Assembly (NCBI RefSeq): GCF_050948175.1
Contig: NW_027490184.1
Coordinates: forward strand, 1-64,000
DNA: 64,000 nt
Source: Xylocopa sonorina
Lineage: Eukaryota > Arthropoda > Insecta > Hymenoptera > Apidae
Direction of reading: 5' to 3'
Of the stretch, positions 40,040-53,130 are shown piece by piece. Under the pieces are notes generated by a model. It was not told the origin of the DNA and did no database searches. It saw only the letters and a program-made list of their open reading frames with translations. How positions within the stretch are numbered: the stretch's first letter is position 1; each line of letters starts with the position of its first letter. Position numbers and translations under genes: made by a program.

Positions 40040-42299
40040 CGCATCTCATTTCTATGTTTCATGACAAGATATAATATTCACTGCGAAGTGTCATGTATAC
40101 CTCGTATTCACATCAAAAGAATGTAAATGCGACTCTTCCTTGCTGGGAAATAGCGTTTCCAGATATCTACGTAACGAAGCAATAGAGTACTAATGCTCCC
40201 TAAAAGGCGATACCGCATCTCATTTGAATGTTACAAGATAAGATATAATATTGATTGGGAAGAGCTATGTACCCCTCGTATTCACTTCAAAAGAATGTAA
40301 ATGCGACACTTCCTTGCTAGGAAATAGCGTTTGCAGATGTCCAGGTATCGTAGCAATAGAGTATTAATGCTTCTTAAATCGCGATATAGCAACTCACCTC
40401 TACGTTTCATGATTAGATATAATATTCATTGTGCAGTGCTATGTATATCTCGTCTACACTTCAAATGAATGTAAATGCGACACTTCCTTGCTAGGAAATA
40501 GCATTTGCAGATGTCTACGCATCGTAGCATTGGAATACTGATGCTTCTCAATACTTGATATCGCACCACATTTCTATGTTTCATGATAAGATATAATCTT
40601 CATTGCCTAGTGTCATGTATACCTCGTATTCCTTTCAAAAAAATGTAAATGCGACACTTCCATGCTAGGAAGTAGCGTTTGCAGATGTCTATGTATCGAG
40701 CAATAGGGTTCTAATGCTTCTGAAATCGCAATATCGCATCTCATTTCTATGTTTCATGATAGGATATAATATACATCGTCCAGTGTTATGTATACCTCGT
40801 ATACACTTCAAATGAAAGTAAATGCGACACTTCCTTGCTAGGAAGTAGCGTTTGCAATTGTCTACGTAAGAAGCAATAGAGTTCTAGGGCTTCTCAAAAC
40901 GCGATATCGCATCACATTTCTATGTTTCATGATAAGATATAATATTCATTGTGCAGTGTTAGGTATACCACGCGTACACTTCAAATGAATGTAACTGCGA
41001 CACTTCCTTGCTAGCATATAGCGATGGCAAATGCCTACGTATCGAAGCAATAGAGTTCTGATGCTTCTTAAAGCGCGATATCACATCACATTTCTATGTT
41101 TCATGATAAGGTATAATATTCATTGTGCAATGTTATGTATACCTCGCATTCACTTCAAAATAATGTAAATGCGACACTTCCTTGCTAGGAAATAGCGTTT
41201 GTAGTTATCTACGTATCGTCGCAATAGATTTCAAATGCTTCTTAAAACGCCATAGCGCATCTCATTTCTATGTTTCATGATAAGATATAATATCCTTTGC
41301 GAAGTGTCATGTATACCTCGTATTAACTTCAAGAGAATGTAAATGCGACACTTCCTTGCTAGGAAATAGCGTTTGCAGATGTCTACGTACCGAAGCAATA
41401 GAGTTCTAATGCATCTAAAATCGCGATATCGCATCTCATTTCTATGTTTCATGAACGGATATAGTATTCATTGCGAAGTGTCATGTATACCTCGCATACA
41501 CTACAAATGAAGGTAAATGCGACACCTCCTTGCTAGGAAATAGCGTTTGCAGATGTCTACGTATCGAAGCAATAGTATTCCAATGCTTCTTAAAAAGCGA
41601 TATCGATTCCCATTTCTATGTTTCATGATAAGATATAATATTCATTGCGAAGTGTCATGTATATCACGCATACACTTCAAATGAATGTAAATGCGACACT
41701 TCCTTGCTAGAAAATACCGATGGCAGATTTCTACGTATCGAAGCAATAGAGTTCTAATGCTTCCTAAAACGAGATATCGCATCCCATTTCCATATGCCAT
41801 GATAAGTTATATTATTCATTGCGACGTGTCATGTATACCACGTATTCACTTCAAAAGAATGTAAATCCAACACTTCCTTGCTATTAAATAGCGTTTGCAG
41901 ATATCTACGTATCGAAGCAGTAGTATTCTAATGCTTCTTAAAACGCGATATCGATTCTCATTTCTATGTTTCATGATAAGATATAATATCTATTGCGTAG
42001 TGTCATGTATACCTCGTATTCACTTCAAACGAATGTAAATGCGAAACTTCCTTGCTAGGAAATAGCGTTTGCAGATATCTACGTATCGAAGCAATAGAGT
42101 TCTAATGCTTCCTAAAACGAGATGTCGCATCTCATTTCTATGTCTCATGATGAGATATAATATTCATTGCGAATTGTCATGAGTACCTCGGATACACATC
42201 AAATGAATGTAAATGCGACACTTCCGTACTAGGGAGATGCGTTTGCAGATATCTACGTATCGAAGCAATAGAGTTCTAATGTTTCTTAAAACGCGATAT
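40040..42299. repeat. 13-monomer tandem duplication, copy 2
   Basis: Abuts copy 1 with a 2260-bp offset. Identity ends at about 42315, where this copy reads GTTTAGTGATAAGGTATAG rather than GTTTCATGACAAGATATAAT. From there the sequence matches the region near 14750. Confidence 0.92.
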
Positions 42300-42319
42300 C
42301 GCATCTCATTTCTATGTTT

Positions 42320-43230
42320 AGTGATAAGGTATAGTATTCATTGTGGAATGTTGCGTATTCCTCGTATTCATTTCAAAAGAATGTAAATGCGACTCTTCCT
42401 TGCTAAGAAACAGCGTCTGCAGATATCTACGTATCGTAGCAATAGAGTTCTCTAGCTTTTTAAATCGCGATATCGCATCTCATTTCTATGTCTCGTGATA
42501 AGATATAATATTCATTGCGAAGTGTCATGTATACCTCGTATTCACTTCAAACGAATGTAAATGCCTCACTTCCTTGCTAGGAACCAGCGTTTCCTGATAT
42601 CTACGTATCGAAATAATAGTGCTCTAATGCTTCTTAAAACAAGATATCGCAACTCATTACTATGTTTCATGAGAAGATATAATATATATTGCGAAGTGTC
42701 ATGTATACCTCGTATTCACTTCAAGAGAATGTAAATGGGACACTTCCTTGCTAGGAAATAGCGTTTACAGATGTCTACGTATCGAAGCAACAGAGTTCTA
42801 ATGCTTCATAAAACGGGATATCGCATTCCATTTCTATTCATGGTAAGATATAATATTCATTGCGAAGTGTCATGTATACCTCGTATTCACTTCAAAACAA
42901 TGTAAATGCGGCACTTCCTTGCTAGGAAATAGCGTTTTCAGATATCTATGTATCGTAGCAATAGTGTTCTAATGTTTCTCAAAGCACGATATCGCATCTC
43001 ATTTCTATGTTTCATAAAAGGATATAATATTAATTGCGAAGTGTCATGTATACCTTGTATTCACTTCAAAAGAATGTAAATGCGACACTTCCTTGCTAGG
43101 AAATAGCGTTTACAGATGTCTCCGTATCGAAGAAATAGAGTTCGAATGCTTCTTAAATCGCGATATCGCATTTCATTTCTATGTCTTCTGATAGGGTATA
43201 ATATTCATTGCGGAGTGTTATGCATCCCTC
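42320..43230. repeat. Chimeric satellite block with distant relatives
   Basis: From 42320 to about 43000 it matches 14750-15430 (GGTATAG at 42328 and 14761, offset 27567). It then switches to match 6430-6670 (AGGATATAAT at 43019 and 6441, offset 36578), including the rare TTCATAAAAGG, GCGTTTACAG and TGATAGGGTATAAT variants. The switch falls in a shared part of the monomer, as recombination between registers would produce. Confidence 0.75.
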
Positions 43231-46200
43231 GTATTCACTTCAAAAGAATGAAAATGCTACACTTCCTTGCTAGGAAATAGCGTTAGCAGATATCTACGTA
43301 TCGAAGCAATAGCGTTCTAATGCTTCTTGAATCGCCATATCGCATCTCATTTCTATGTTTTAAGATAAGTTATAATATTCATTGCGGAGTGTCATGTATA
43401 CTTCGTATTCTCTTCAGAAGAAAGTAAATGCGACATTTGCTTGCTAGGAAATAGCGTTTGCAGATGTCTACGTAACGAAGCACTAGATTTCTAATGCTTC
43501 TTAAATCGTCATATCGCATCGCATTTTTATGTTTTATGATAAGATATAATATTAATTGCGGGGTGTCATGTATACTTCGTATTCACTTCCAAAGAATGTA
43601 AATGCGACACTTCCTTGGTTGGAAATAGCGTTTGCAGATGTCTACGTATCGAAGCAAAAGAGTTCTAATCCTTCTCAAAACGCGGCATCGCATCTCATTT
43701 CTATGTTTCATGATGATATATAACATTCATTGTGGAGTGTTATGTATACCTCGTATTCACTTAAAAAGAATGTAAATGGGACACTTCCTTCCTTGGAAAT
43801 ATCGTTTGCAGGTGTCTCCGTATCTAAGCAATAGTTTTCTAATGCTTCTTATATCGTGATATCGCATCTCATTCCTATATTTCATGACATGATATAATAT
43901 TCAATGTGGAGTGTTATGTATACCTCGTATTCACTTCAAAAGAATGTTAACGCGACACTTCCTCGCTATTAAATAGCGTTTGCAGACGTCTACGTATCGA
44001 AGCAATAGAGTTCTAATCCTTCTTATATCGCGATATCGCATCTCATTTCTATGTTTCATGATAGGATATAATATTCATTGCCAAGTGTCATGTATACCTC
44101 GTATTCCTTTCAAAAAAATGTAAATGCGACACTTCCATGCTAGGAAGTAGCGTTTGCAGATGTCTACGTATCGAGCAATAGGGTTCTAATGCCTCTTAAA
44201 ACGTGACATCGATCCTCATTTCTATGTTTCATGATAAGATGTAATATTCATTGTGGAGTGCTATGTATACCTCGTATTCACCTCAAAAGAATGTAAATGC
44301 CGCACTTCCTTGCTAGATAATAGCGTTTGCAGATGTCCACGTATCGTAGCATTTGGGTTCTAATGCTTCTCAAAACGCGATATCGCATCTCATTTCTATG
44401 TTTCATGATAAGATATAATATTCATTGCGAAGTGTCATGTATACCTCGCATTCACTTCAAATGAATGTAAATGCGACACTATCTTGCTAGGAAGTAGCGC
44501 TTGCAGATGTCTACGTAACGAAGGAATAGAGTTCTAATGCTTCTTAAATCGCGATATCTCATCCCATTTCTATGTTTCATGATAAGATATAATATTCATT
44601 GTGCAGTGTTATGCATACCTGGTATTGACTTCAAATGAATGTATATGCGACACTTCCTTGCTACGAAATAGCGTTTGCAGATGTCTACGTATTGCAGCAA
44701 AGGAGTTCTAATGCTTCTTAAAACGCGAAATCGATCCTCATATCTATGTTTCATGATAAGATATAATATTCATTGTGCAGTGTTATGTATACCTCGTATT
44801 CACCTCAAAACAATGTAAATGCGACACTATCTTGCTAGGAAGTAGCGCTTGCAGATGTCTACCTAACGAAGGAATAGAGTTCTAATGCTTCTTAGAACGC
44901 GATATCGCATCTCATTTCTACGTTTCATGATAAGATATAATATTCATTGTGGAGTGTTATGTATTCCTTGTATTCACTTTAAAAGAGTGTAAATGCGACA
45001 CTTCCATGCTAGCAAATAGCACTTGCAGATATCTACGTATCGTAGCAATAGAGTTCTAATGCTTCCTAAAACCAGATGTCGCATCTCATTTCTATGATTC
45101 ATGATAGGATATAATATTCATTGCGAAGTGTCATGAATAACTCGTATTCACTTCAGAAAATGTAAATGCGACAATTCCTTCTTAGGAAATAGCGTTTCCA
45201 CATGTCGTACGTATCGAAACAATAGAGTTCTAATGCTTCTTAAGACGTGATATCGCATTGCACTTCTATGTTTCATAATAAGATATAATCTTCATTGCGA
45301 AGTGTCACGAATACCTCGTACTCACTTCAAAAGAATGTAAATGCGACACTTCCTTGCTAGGAAATAGCGTTTCAGATGTCTACGTATCGAGTCAATAGAG
45401 TTCTAAAGCTTCTCAAAACGCGATATCGCATCTCATATATATGTTTCTTGATAAGATATTATATTCACTGCGAAGTTACATGTATACCTCGTATTCACTT
45501 CAAAAGAATGTAAAAGCGACACTTCCTTGCTAGGATATAACGATGGCACATGTCTGCGTATCGAAGAAGCAGAGTTCTAATGCTTCTTAAAACGAGGTAT
45601 CGCATCTAATTTCTATGTTTTACGGTAAGATATAATATTCATTGTGGAGTGTCATGTATACCTTGTATTCCTTTCAAAAGAATATAAATGCGACACATCC
45701 TTGCAAAGAAGTAGCGTCAGCAGATGTCTACGCATCGTAGAAATAGAGTTCTAATGCTTCTTAAAACGCGATATCGCATCTCATTTCTATGTTTCATGGT
45801 AAGATATAATATTCATTGCGAAGTGTCATGTATACCTCGCATACACTTCAACTGAATGTAAATGCGTCACTTCCTTGCTAGAAAATAGCGTCTGCTGATG
45901 TCTACGTGTCGTAGCAATAGGGTTCTAAAGCTTCTTAAAACGCGATATCGCATCTCCTTTCTATGTTTCATGATAAGATTCAATATTCATTGAGGAGTGT
46001 TATGTATACCTCGCCTACACTTCAAATGACGGTAAATGCGACACTTCCTTGCTAGGATATAGCGATGGCAGATGTCTGCGTATCGAAGAAACAGAGTTCT
46101 AATGCTCCTTAAAACGAGGTATCGCATCTCATATCTATGTTTTACGAAAAGATATAATACTCATTGCGAAGTGTCATGTATACCTTGTATTCACTGCAAA

Positions 46201-49194
46201 AGAATGAAAATGCGACACTTCCTTTCTAGGAAATAACGTTTCCAGATGTCTACGTATCGAAGCAGCAGAGTTCTAATGCTTCTTAAAACAAGATATCGCA
46301 ACTCATTTCTATGTTTCATGATGAGATATAATATTCATTGCGAAGTGTCATGTATACCTCGTATTCAATCCAAAAGAATGTATTTGCGACACTTCCATGC
46401 TACGAAATAGCGTTTGCCGGTGTCTACGTATCGAAGCAATAGAGTTCTAATGCCTCTTAAATCGCGATATCGCATCTAATTTCTATGTTTCGTGATAAGG
46501 TATAATATTCATCGTGGATTGTTATGTATATCTCGCATACACTTCAAATGAATGTAAATGCGACACTTCTTTGCTAGGAAGTAGCGTTTGCAGATGCCTA
46601 CGTAGCGAAGCAATAGAGCTCTAATGCTTCTTAAAGCGAGATGTCGCATCTCATTTCTATGATTCACGATAAGATATAATATTCATGGCGAAGTGTCATG
46701 TATACATCGAATTCACTTAAAAAGAATGTAAACGCGACACTTCCTTGCTAGGAAATAGAGTTTGCAGATGTCTACGTATCGTAGCATTAGAGTTCTAATG
46801 CTTCTTAAATCGCGATATCGCATCTCATTTCTATGCTTCATGATAAGATATAATATTCATTGCGAAGTGCCGCTTATACCTCGCATACACATCTAATGAA
46901 TGTAAATACGACTCTTCATTGCCAGGAAATAGCGTTTGCTGATGTCTACGTATCGCAGAAAGACTGTTCTAATGCTTCTTAAAACGCGATATCGCATCTC
47001 ATTTCTATGTTTCATGGTAAGAAACAATATTCATCGCGAAGTGTTATGTATACTTCGTCTACACATCTAAAGGATGTAAATGCCAGACTTCCTTGCATAG
47101 GAAATGCGTTTCGAGATGTCTGCGAATTCGAAGCAATAGGGTTCTAATGCTTCTTAAGACGCGATATCGCATCTCATTTCTATATTTCATGATAAGATAT
47201 AGTATTGATTGCGAAGTGTTATGTATACCTCGACTGCACTTCAAAAGAATGTAAATACTAAACACCATTGCAAGGAAATAGCGTTTCCAGATGTCTACGT
47301 ATCGGTGTAATAGAATTCTCATGCTTCTCATAATGCGACATCGCATCGCAGTTTCTGTGTTTCACGATAATATATAATAATCATTGCGAAGTGTCATATA
47401 TACCTTGCATACACTTCAAATAAATGTAAATGCGACACTCCCTTACTAGGAAATAGCGTCTGCAGCTGTCTACGTATCGTAGCAATAGAGTTCTAATGCT
47501 TCTCAAAACGCGACATCGCATCTCATCTTTATGTTTCATGATAAGATACAATATTAATTGCCAAGTGTCATGTATACCTCGTATTCACTTCAAAAGATTG
47601 TAAATGCTACACTTCCTTGCTAGGAAAAAGCGTTTGCAGGTGTCTACGTATCGAAGCAAAAGAGTTCTACTGCTGCTTAAATCGCGATATCGCATCTCAT
47701 TTCTATGTTTCATGATAAGATATAATATTCATTGTGCAGTGTTATGTATACCTCGTATTCGCTTCAAAAGAATGTAAATGCGACACTTCCTTGCTAGGAA
47801 ATAGCGTTTTCAGATGTCTACGTATCGTAGCATTGGAGTTCTAATGCTTCTTAAATCGCGATATCGCATCTCATATCTATGTTTCATGACAAGATATAAT
47901 ATTCATTGTGCAGTGTTATGTATACCTCGTATTCGCTTCAAAACAATGTAAATGCGACACTTGCTTGCAAGCTAATAGCGTTTGCATTTGTCTACGTATC
48001 GTAGCATTAGAGTTCTAATGCTTCTTTGATCGCGATATCGCATCTCATTTCTGTTTCATGATAAGATATAATATTGATTGTGCAGTGATATGTATATCTC
48101 GTCAACACTTCAAAAGAATGTAAATGCGACACTTCCTTGCTAGGAAATAGCGTTTGCAGATGTCTACGTATCGTAGCAATGGAGATCTAACGCTTCTTAA
48201 ACCAAATATCGCATCTCATTTCTATGTTTCAAGATGGGATATAATAATCTTTGCGAAGTATTCATGTATACCTCGCATACACTTGAGGTGAATGTATATG
48301 CGACACTTCCTTGCTAGGAAATAGCGTTTGCAGATGTCTACGTATCGTAGCATTAGAGTTTTTGTGCTTCTCAAAACGCCATATCGCATCCCATTTCTAT
48401 GTTTCATGATAAGATATAATATTCATTGCGAAGTGCCACTTATACCTCGCATACTCTTCAAATGAATGTAAATGCGACACTTCCATGCTAGGAAACAGCG
48501 TTTGCAGATGTCTACGTATCGAAGAAATAGAGTTCTAATGCTTCTTAAATCGCGAGATCGCATCGCATTTCTATGTTTCACGATAAAATATAATAATCAT
48601 TGTGACGTGTTATGTATACCTCGTATTCACCTCAAAAGAATGTAAATGCGACACTTCCCTGCTAGGAAATAGCGTTTGCAGATGTCTACGTATCGCAGCA
48701 TTTGGTTTCTAATGCATCTCAAAACGCGATATCGCACCTCATTTCTATGTTTCATTATAAGATATAATATTTATTGCGAAGTGCCACGTATACATCGCAT
48801 ACACTTCAAACGAATGTAAATGCGACACTTCATTGCTAGGAAATAGCGTTTGCGGATGTCTACGTATCGCAGAAGTAGTGTTCTAATGCTTCTTAAAACG
48901 CGCTATAGCATCTCATTTCTATGTTTCATGATAAGATATAATATTCAATGCGAAGTGTCATGTATACCTCGTATTCACTTCAAAAGCATGTAAATGCGAC
49001 ACTTCCTTGCTAGGAAATAGCGTTTCCAGATATCTGCTTATCGTAGCAATAGTGTTCTAATGCTTCTTAAAACGCCATATCGCATCTGATTTCTATGTTT
49101 CAAGATAAGATATAATATTCATTGCGAAGTGTCATGTATACCTCGTATTCACTTAAAATGAATGTAAATGCGACGCTTCTTTGCTAGGAAATAG

Positions 49195-49430
49195 CGGTTG
49201 CAAATGTCTCCGTATCGTAGCAATATAGCTCTAATGCTTCTTAAAACGAGGTGTCGCATCTCATTCCTATGTTTCATGATAAGATATAACATTCATTGCG
49301 AAGTGTTACGTATACGTCGCGTACACTTCAAATGAATGTAAATCCGATACTTCCTTGCTAGGAAATAGCGTTTGCAGATGTCTACGTATAGAAGCAATAG
49401 AGTTATAATGCTTTTTAAAACGCGATATCG
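49195..49430. repeat. Dispersed satellite block matching 16590-16820
   Basis: Rare variants AGGTGTCGCA (49249 and 16641), GATATAACATTC, AAATCCGATACTTCC and GAGTTATAATGCTTTTTAAA follow each other in the same order about 32.6 kb apart. Part of this variant string is also present near 10450. Confidence 0.75.
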
Positions 49431-50981
49431 CATCTCATTTCTATGTTTCATGATAAGATAAAATATTCGTAGCGAAGTGTCATATATACCACGAATTCAC
49501 TTCAAAAGAATGTAAATGCGACTCGTCCTTGCTAGGAAGTAGCGTTTCCTGATGTCCACGTATCGAAGCAATAGAATTCTAATGCTTCTTAAAACGGGAT
49601 ATCGCATCTCATTTATATGTTTCAAGATAAGATATAATATTCATTGTGCAGTGTTATGTATATTTCGTCAACACTTCAAATGAATGTAAATGCGACACTT
49701 CCTTGCTAGGAAATAGCGTCTGCATATATCTACGTACTGTAGCAATAGACTTCTTATGCTTTTTGAAACGCGATATCGCATCTCATCTCTATGTTTCAAG
49801 ATAAGATATAATATTCATTACGAAGTGTCATGTATACCTCGCATACACTTAAAATGATTGTAAATGCGACACTTCCTGGCAAGGAAATAGCGATTGCAGA
49901 TGTAAACGTATCGAAGCAATAGAGTTCTAATAATTCTTAAAACGGGATATAGCATCTCATTTCTATGTTTCATGATAAGATATAATATTCATTGTGGAGC
50001 GTTATGTATACTTCGTATTCACTTCAAAAGAATGTAAATGCGACACTTCTTTGCTAGGAAATGGCGTTTGCAAATGTCTACGTATCGTAGCAATAGTGTT
50101 CTAATGCTTCTTAAAAAGAGATATAGCACCTCATTTCTACGTTTCATTATAAGATATAATATTCATTGCGAAGTGTCATGTATACCTCGCATACACTTAA
50201 AATGAATGTAAATGCGATACTTCCTTGCTAGGAAATAGCGTTTGCAGATGTCTACGTATCGTAGCAATAGAGTTCTATTGCTTCTTAAAACGCGATATCG
50301 CATCTCACTTCTACGTTTCATGGTAAGATATAATATTCATTGTGGAGTGTTATGTATACCATGTATTCACATCAAATGGACGTAAATGCGACACTTCCTT
50401 GCTAGGTAATAGCGATGGCAGATGTCTACGTATCCAAAGCAGTAGAGATCTAATGCTTCATAAAACGCGATATCGTATCTCATTTCTATGTTTCATGATA
50501 AGATATAATGTTCATTGCGAAGTGTCATGTATAACTCGTATTAACTTCAAAAGAATGTAAATGCGCCACTTCCTCGCTGGGAAATTTTGTTTGCATGTGT
50601 CTACGTATCGAAGCAATGGAGTTCTAATGCTTCTTAAATCGAGATGTCGCATCTCATCTCTATGTTTCATGATAAGATATAATATGCATTGCGAAGTGTC
50701 ATGTATACCACGTATTCACTTCAAAAGAGTGTAAATGCGACACTTCCTTGCTAGGAAATACCGATTGCAGATGTCTACGTACCGTAGCTATAGAGGTCTG
50801 ATGCTTCTTAAGTCGCGATATCGCATCTCATTTCTATGTTTCATGATAAGGTACAATATTCATTGCGAAGTGTCATGTATACCTCGTATACACTTCAAAT
50901 GAATGTAAATGCGACACTTCCTTGCTAGGATATAGCGTTTGCAGATGTGTACTTATCGAGGCAATAGTGTTCTAATGCTTC

Positions 50982-50985
50982 TTAA
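50982..50985. repeat. Left TTAA target site of the piggyBac-like element
   Basis: TTAA, from the satellite segment CTTCTTAAAACGCG, duplicated at 53212-53215. Removing the insertion and one TTAA restores the monomer. Confidence 0.88.
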
Positions 50986-51386
50986 CACATTGAGGACGGG
51001 GCGCTGCACGTTCAACACGCTCTCACGGATCGCAGATTTTCGAACGCTCCAAAAACATGCTTGGCATGTGACAGGAAGTGGATACGCATTTTACTTAATT
51101 TGCATTTAGTATTTTTAAATAATACTATACATATAGTTCATATATCTGTATATCTGTTTTCATTACATCTATGCGTCATTTCGCTTCTTTTATAGAGGGC
51201 TAATTCATAAAATAAATTTTTGTTATCAATTATCAGTAACAGGTTGATCGAAAATATAGATAGTACTCAAAAAACCGTTACCTTCCAATTTTAAAACACG
51301 AAGTTTGAAATTCTAAAATGCAGATCAATGAAACACTTTATAAGATACGATACGTACGACGATCCGCACAGATCAGCCGGCAATGG

Positions 51387-51390
51387 CTAT
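51387..51390. repeat. Left target-site duplication (CTAT) of LTR 2
   Basis: CTAT immediately before TGTCACGTC, repeated at 52988-52991 after the terminal ACA. It lies within the TTAA element and proves that the LTR inserted after that element. Confidence 0.85.
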
Positions 51391-51540
51391 TGTCACGTCA
51401 CGGGTCGCGAAAACTTATCGTTTACCGGGAGCGACACGCAGCCTCGAACGGTTCGGCTCGCGGAATTGCGACGAAGACCGGGTTCTTTCTGGCTCGCGAA
51501 ACACGTATCAAAAGGCACGAACGCGGATAAGAAAATATGA

Positions 51541-51549
51541 CCTTACCTT
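51541..51549 (-). other. Splice-donor-like site in LTR 2, minus strand
   Basis: Reads AAG|GTAAGG on the minus strand, 8 of 9 to consensus. It lies about 151 bp from the left end of the LTR, compared with about 165 bp for the site in LTR 1. Function is inferred only from this positional conservation. Confidence 0.3.
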
Positions 51550-52178
51550 TGATGTCTTGACAGCTGCTAATATTTAGTACCCTTGTTGCAGGTATCGTCG
51601 TCGGCACGGATCGCCCACAGGTATAATCCCTGCGTACGATCGGTGAGGCATGATTGTCAGCGGGACGAGTACCCAGGTGGGCTGACCTCGGGGATGGATC
51701 GGCTCGGTCAAGTGGATCGGCGATGGATGCGGCGGTGCGGGACGGCTGTCCGATCGGCGTGCGGCGGAAGATAAGACGTTGCAGTGGTATTGCACTCGGC
51801 TGTACCAACGTATCCGCGCACAAGTGAACGCAAGTAGATCTTCCTTCCCGCGGCGAGTTCGTTTAGTTGTACCGGAATGACGCATTCGAGTCGGTTTCCA
51901 AAAGTCCAGATACGGGTCCAATAGGCGGCGGTCCGCTCTAGTTTACCGGTCTAGAAATATGGAAATTCGACGAGTGTCCTTGCTCTAGCCTCGCTGTGGG
52001 TCGATGCAGCTAAGCGGCGGTCGGCTATAACTGATCGATTACCAAGTTTGACTAAAGTTCGGAGCTTGTGAATGTTCTTGAAGACGCGTGAACTCGTGGA
52101 AGACTTCGCAATGAATGAATTTATAATAATAATAAGGCAAGGAATATTTAAAATGATGAGGATTGTAGTACTGGTAAA

Positions 52179-52184
52179 AATAAA
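52179..52184 (+). promoter_or_regulatory. Candidate polyadenylation signal AATAAA in LTR 2
   Basis: AATAAA at the counterpart of 13273-13278, followed by the conserved GTATATTCTAAAT. It is meaningful only if the LTR is plus-oriented. Confidence 0.28.
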
Positions 52185-52335
52185 GTATATTCTAAATAAA
52201 ACTAAGCTTACACTGATACTTCCCTATGCTAAAGTTGACTAAGTACTAGGATACGATAATTAGAGTTTAGAATAAGGACTTGAATTGAATTAGAGTTTAA
52301 GTTGAAATAGTAAGATTGGATTATGATAAAGGAGT

Positions 52336-52401
52336 GCTCGCTTGGAGCGAATGGCTCGAACTAGAGATTGGATTTGAGGGAGGTCCGCTCGCTTGGAGCG
52401 G
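52336..52401. repeat. Paired hairpin repeats in LTR 2
   Basis: Two copies of a GCTCGCTTGGAGC hairpin about 50 bp apart. The first, 52336-52348, has a 4-bp stem and GCTTG loop. The second, 52385-52401, has a 6-bp stem (CCGCTC/GAGCGG) and the same loop. Each is followed by a similar ATGGCTCG or ATGACTCG. They are possible regulatory repeats in the LTR; function is unknown. Confidence 0.6.
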
Positions 52402-52987
52402 ATGACTCGTACTGACTATCAGCTCGCGGGCCCGCGACCTCCTCGGATCGCGGGGCGCGCGAGTCGCAGGTCCCCAGAGTGGGGCGGACGCTCGGCCCAC
52501 GGAGTGGGGTGGATGGTCGTGGTAGGTTGCGCGCGTTCTGCGTGAGCCACGCGCGTCGGGCGCTTCGCTTACTTCTAATTACGATTAATTATGATCTTAA
52601 AAATTAGAATAACACATGAAGCGCCTTATGCTAGGTTGTGTGTGTTGTGTCGTGTGCGTACATGGAGTGTCGTGTGCTTAAGTTCTAGGATTCACTTAAT
52701 TATAATTATAATGATATGCAAAGTATGGGTACGGGTGCGTAACGGCGGGCGACTCTTCCTGATACGTGGAATGGTCCTCGTGCGGAGGCTGTGGCTCGCT
52801 CGTGCTCCAGCTGTCTGGAAGGCACGCGTCGTAGCGCGGTCGTGTGGTCCAACTCCTGGTTGCGGAGGTGGCTGCCTTAGCTCGGCGATCGTATACTCGG
52901 TAAGCTCGTCTTTGTGGTGGCGACAGGCGATGCATGTGGCTCTGCCAGGGGGTGAAGGAGGTACCGCGAGGTACGGCGGACGTTACA

Positions 52988-52991
52988 CTAT
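52988..52991. repeat. Right target-site duplication (CTAT) of LTR 2
   Basis: CTAT directly after the terminal CA at 52987, matching 51387-51390. Confidence 0.85.
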
Positions 52992-53130
52992 AATGACTGC
53001 TTTTTCTTAAATTTAAGGAATGATTCAGTTGTTTCGCTTTGGTTTCGGAATGCGAGAGACTTCGATACCATCGTAACGTAAGAGAAACATTTGCAGCTGC
53101 TTGCTCAGTTGCCGACAGAATAAAAAAAAC

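Larger units (their letters stand above)
14321..50985. repeat. 174-bp satellite array, central block
   Basis: About 36.7 kb and about 211 monomers, continuing the phase of the left block with no inversion and no other insertion that I can see. It contains the 27-monomer and 13-monomer tandem duplications and several shorter ones. Two monomers, at about 19050 and 20575, lack about 43 bp, and scattered monomers lack a few bases (about 9 bp near 12555 in the left block, 6 bp near 42835 here). No gene-like sequence is present. The last four bases, TTAA, are the left target-site copy of the element that follows. Confidence 0.97.
51391..52987. mobile_element. Nested solo LTR (LTR 2), divergent relative of LTR 1
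   Basis: A 1597-bp insertion inside the TTAA element. Ends are TGTCACGTC (51391-51399) and TGTAACGTC read inward from 52987, with TG...CA termini and a CTAT target duplication. It is colinear with LTR 1: similar ends, a conserved minus-strand splice-donor-like site, a shared AT-rich AATAAAGTATATTCTAAAT stretch, GCGACCTCCTCG, a GAGTGGGG-rich segment, a GTGTCGTGT segment and a final GGCGG...ACGT...ACA. Divergence is large, with several indels, so it is another subfamily or a much older insertion. No internal gag or pol is present. Its orientation relative to the satellite is the same as LTR 1. Short open frames here on both strands start at non-ATG codons or overlap one another and are not convincing genes. 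Confidence 0.8.
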
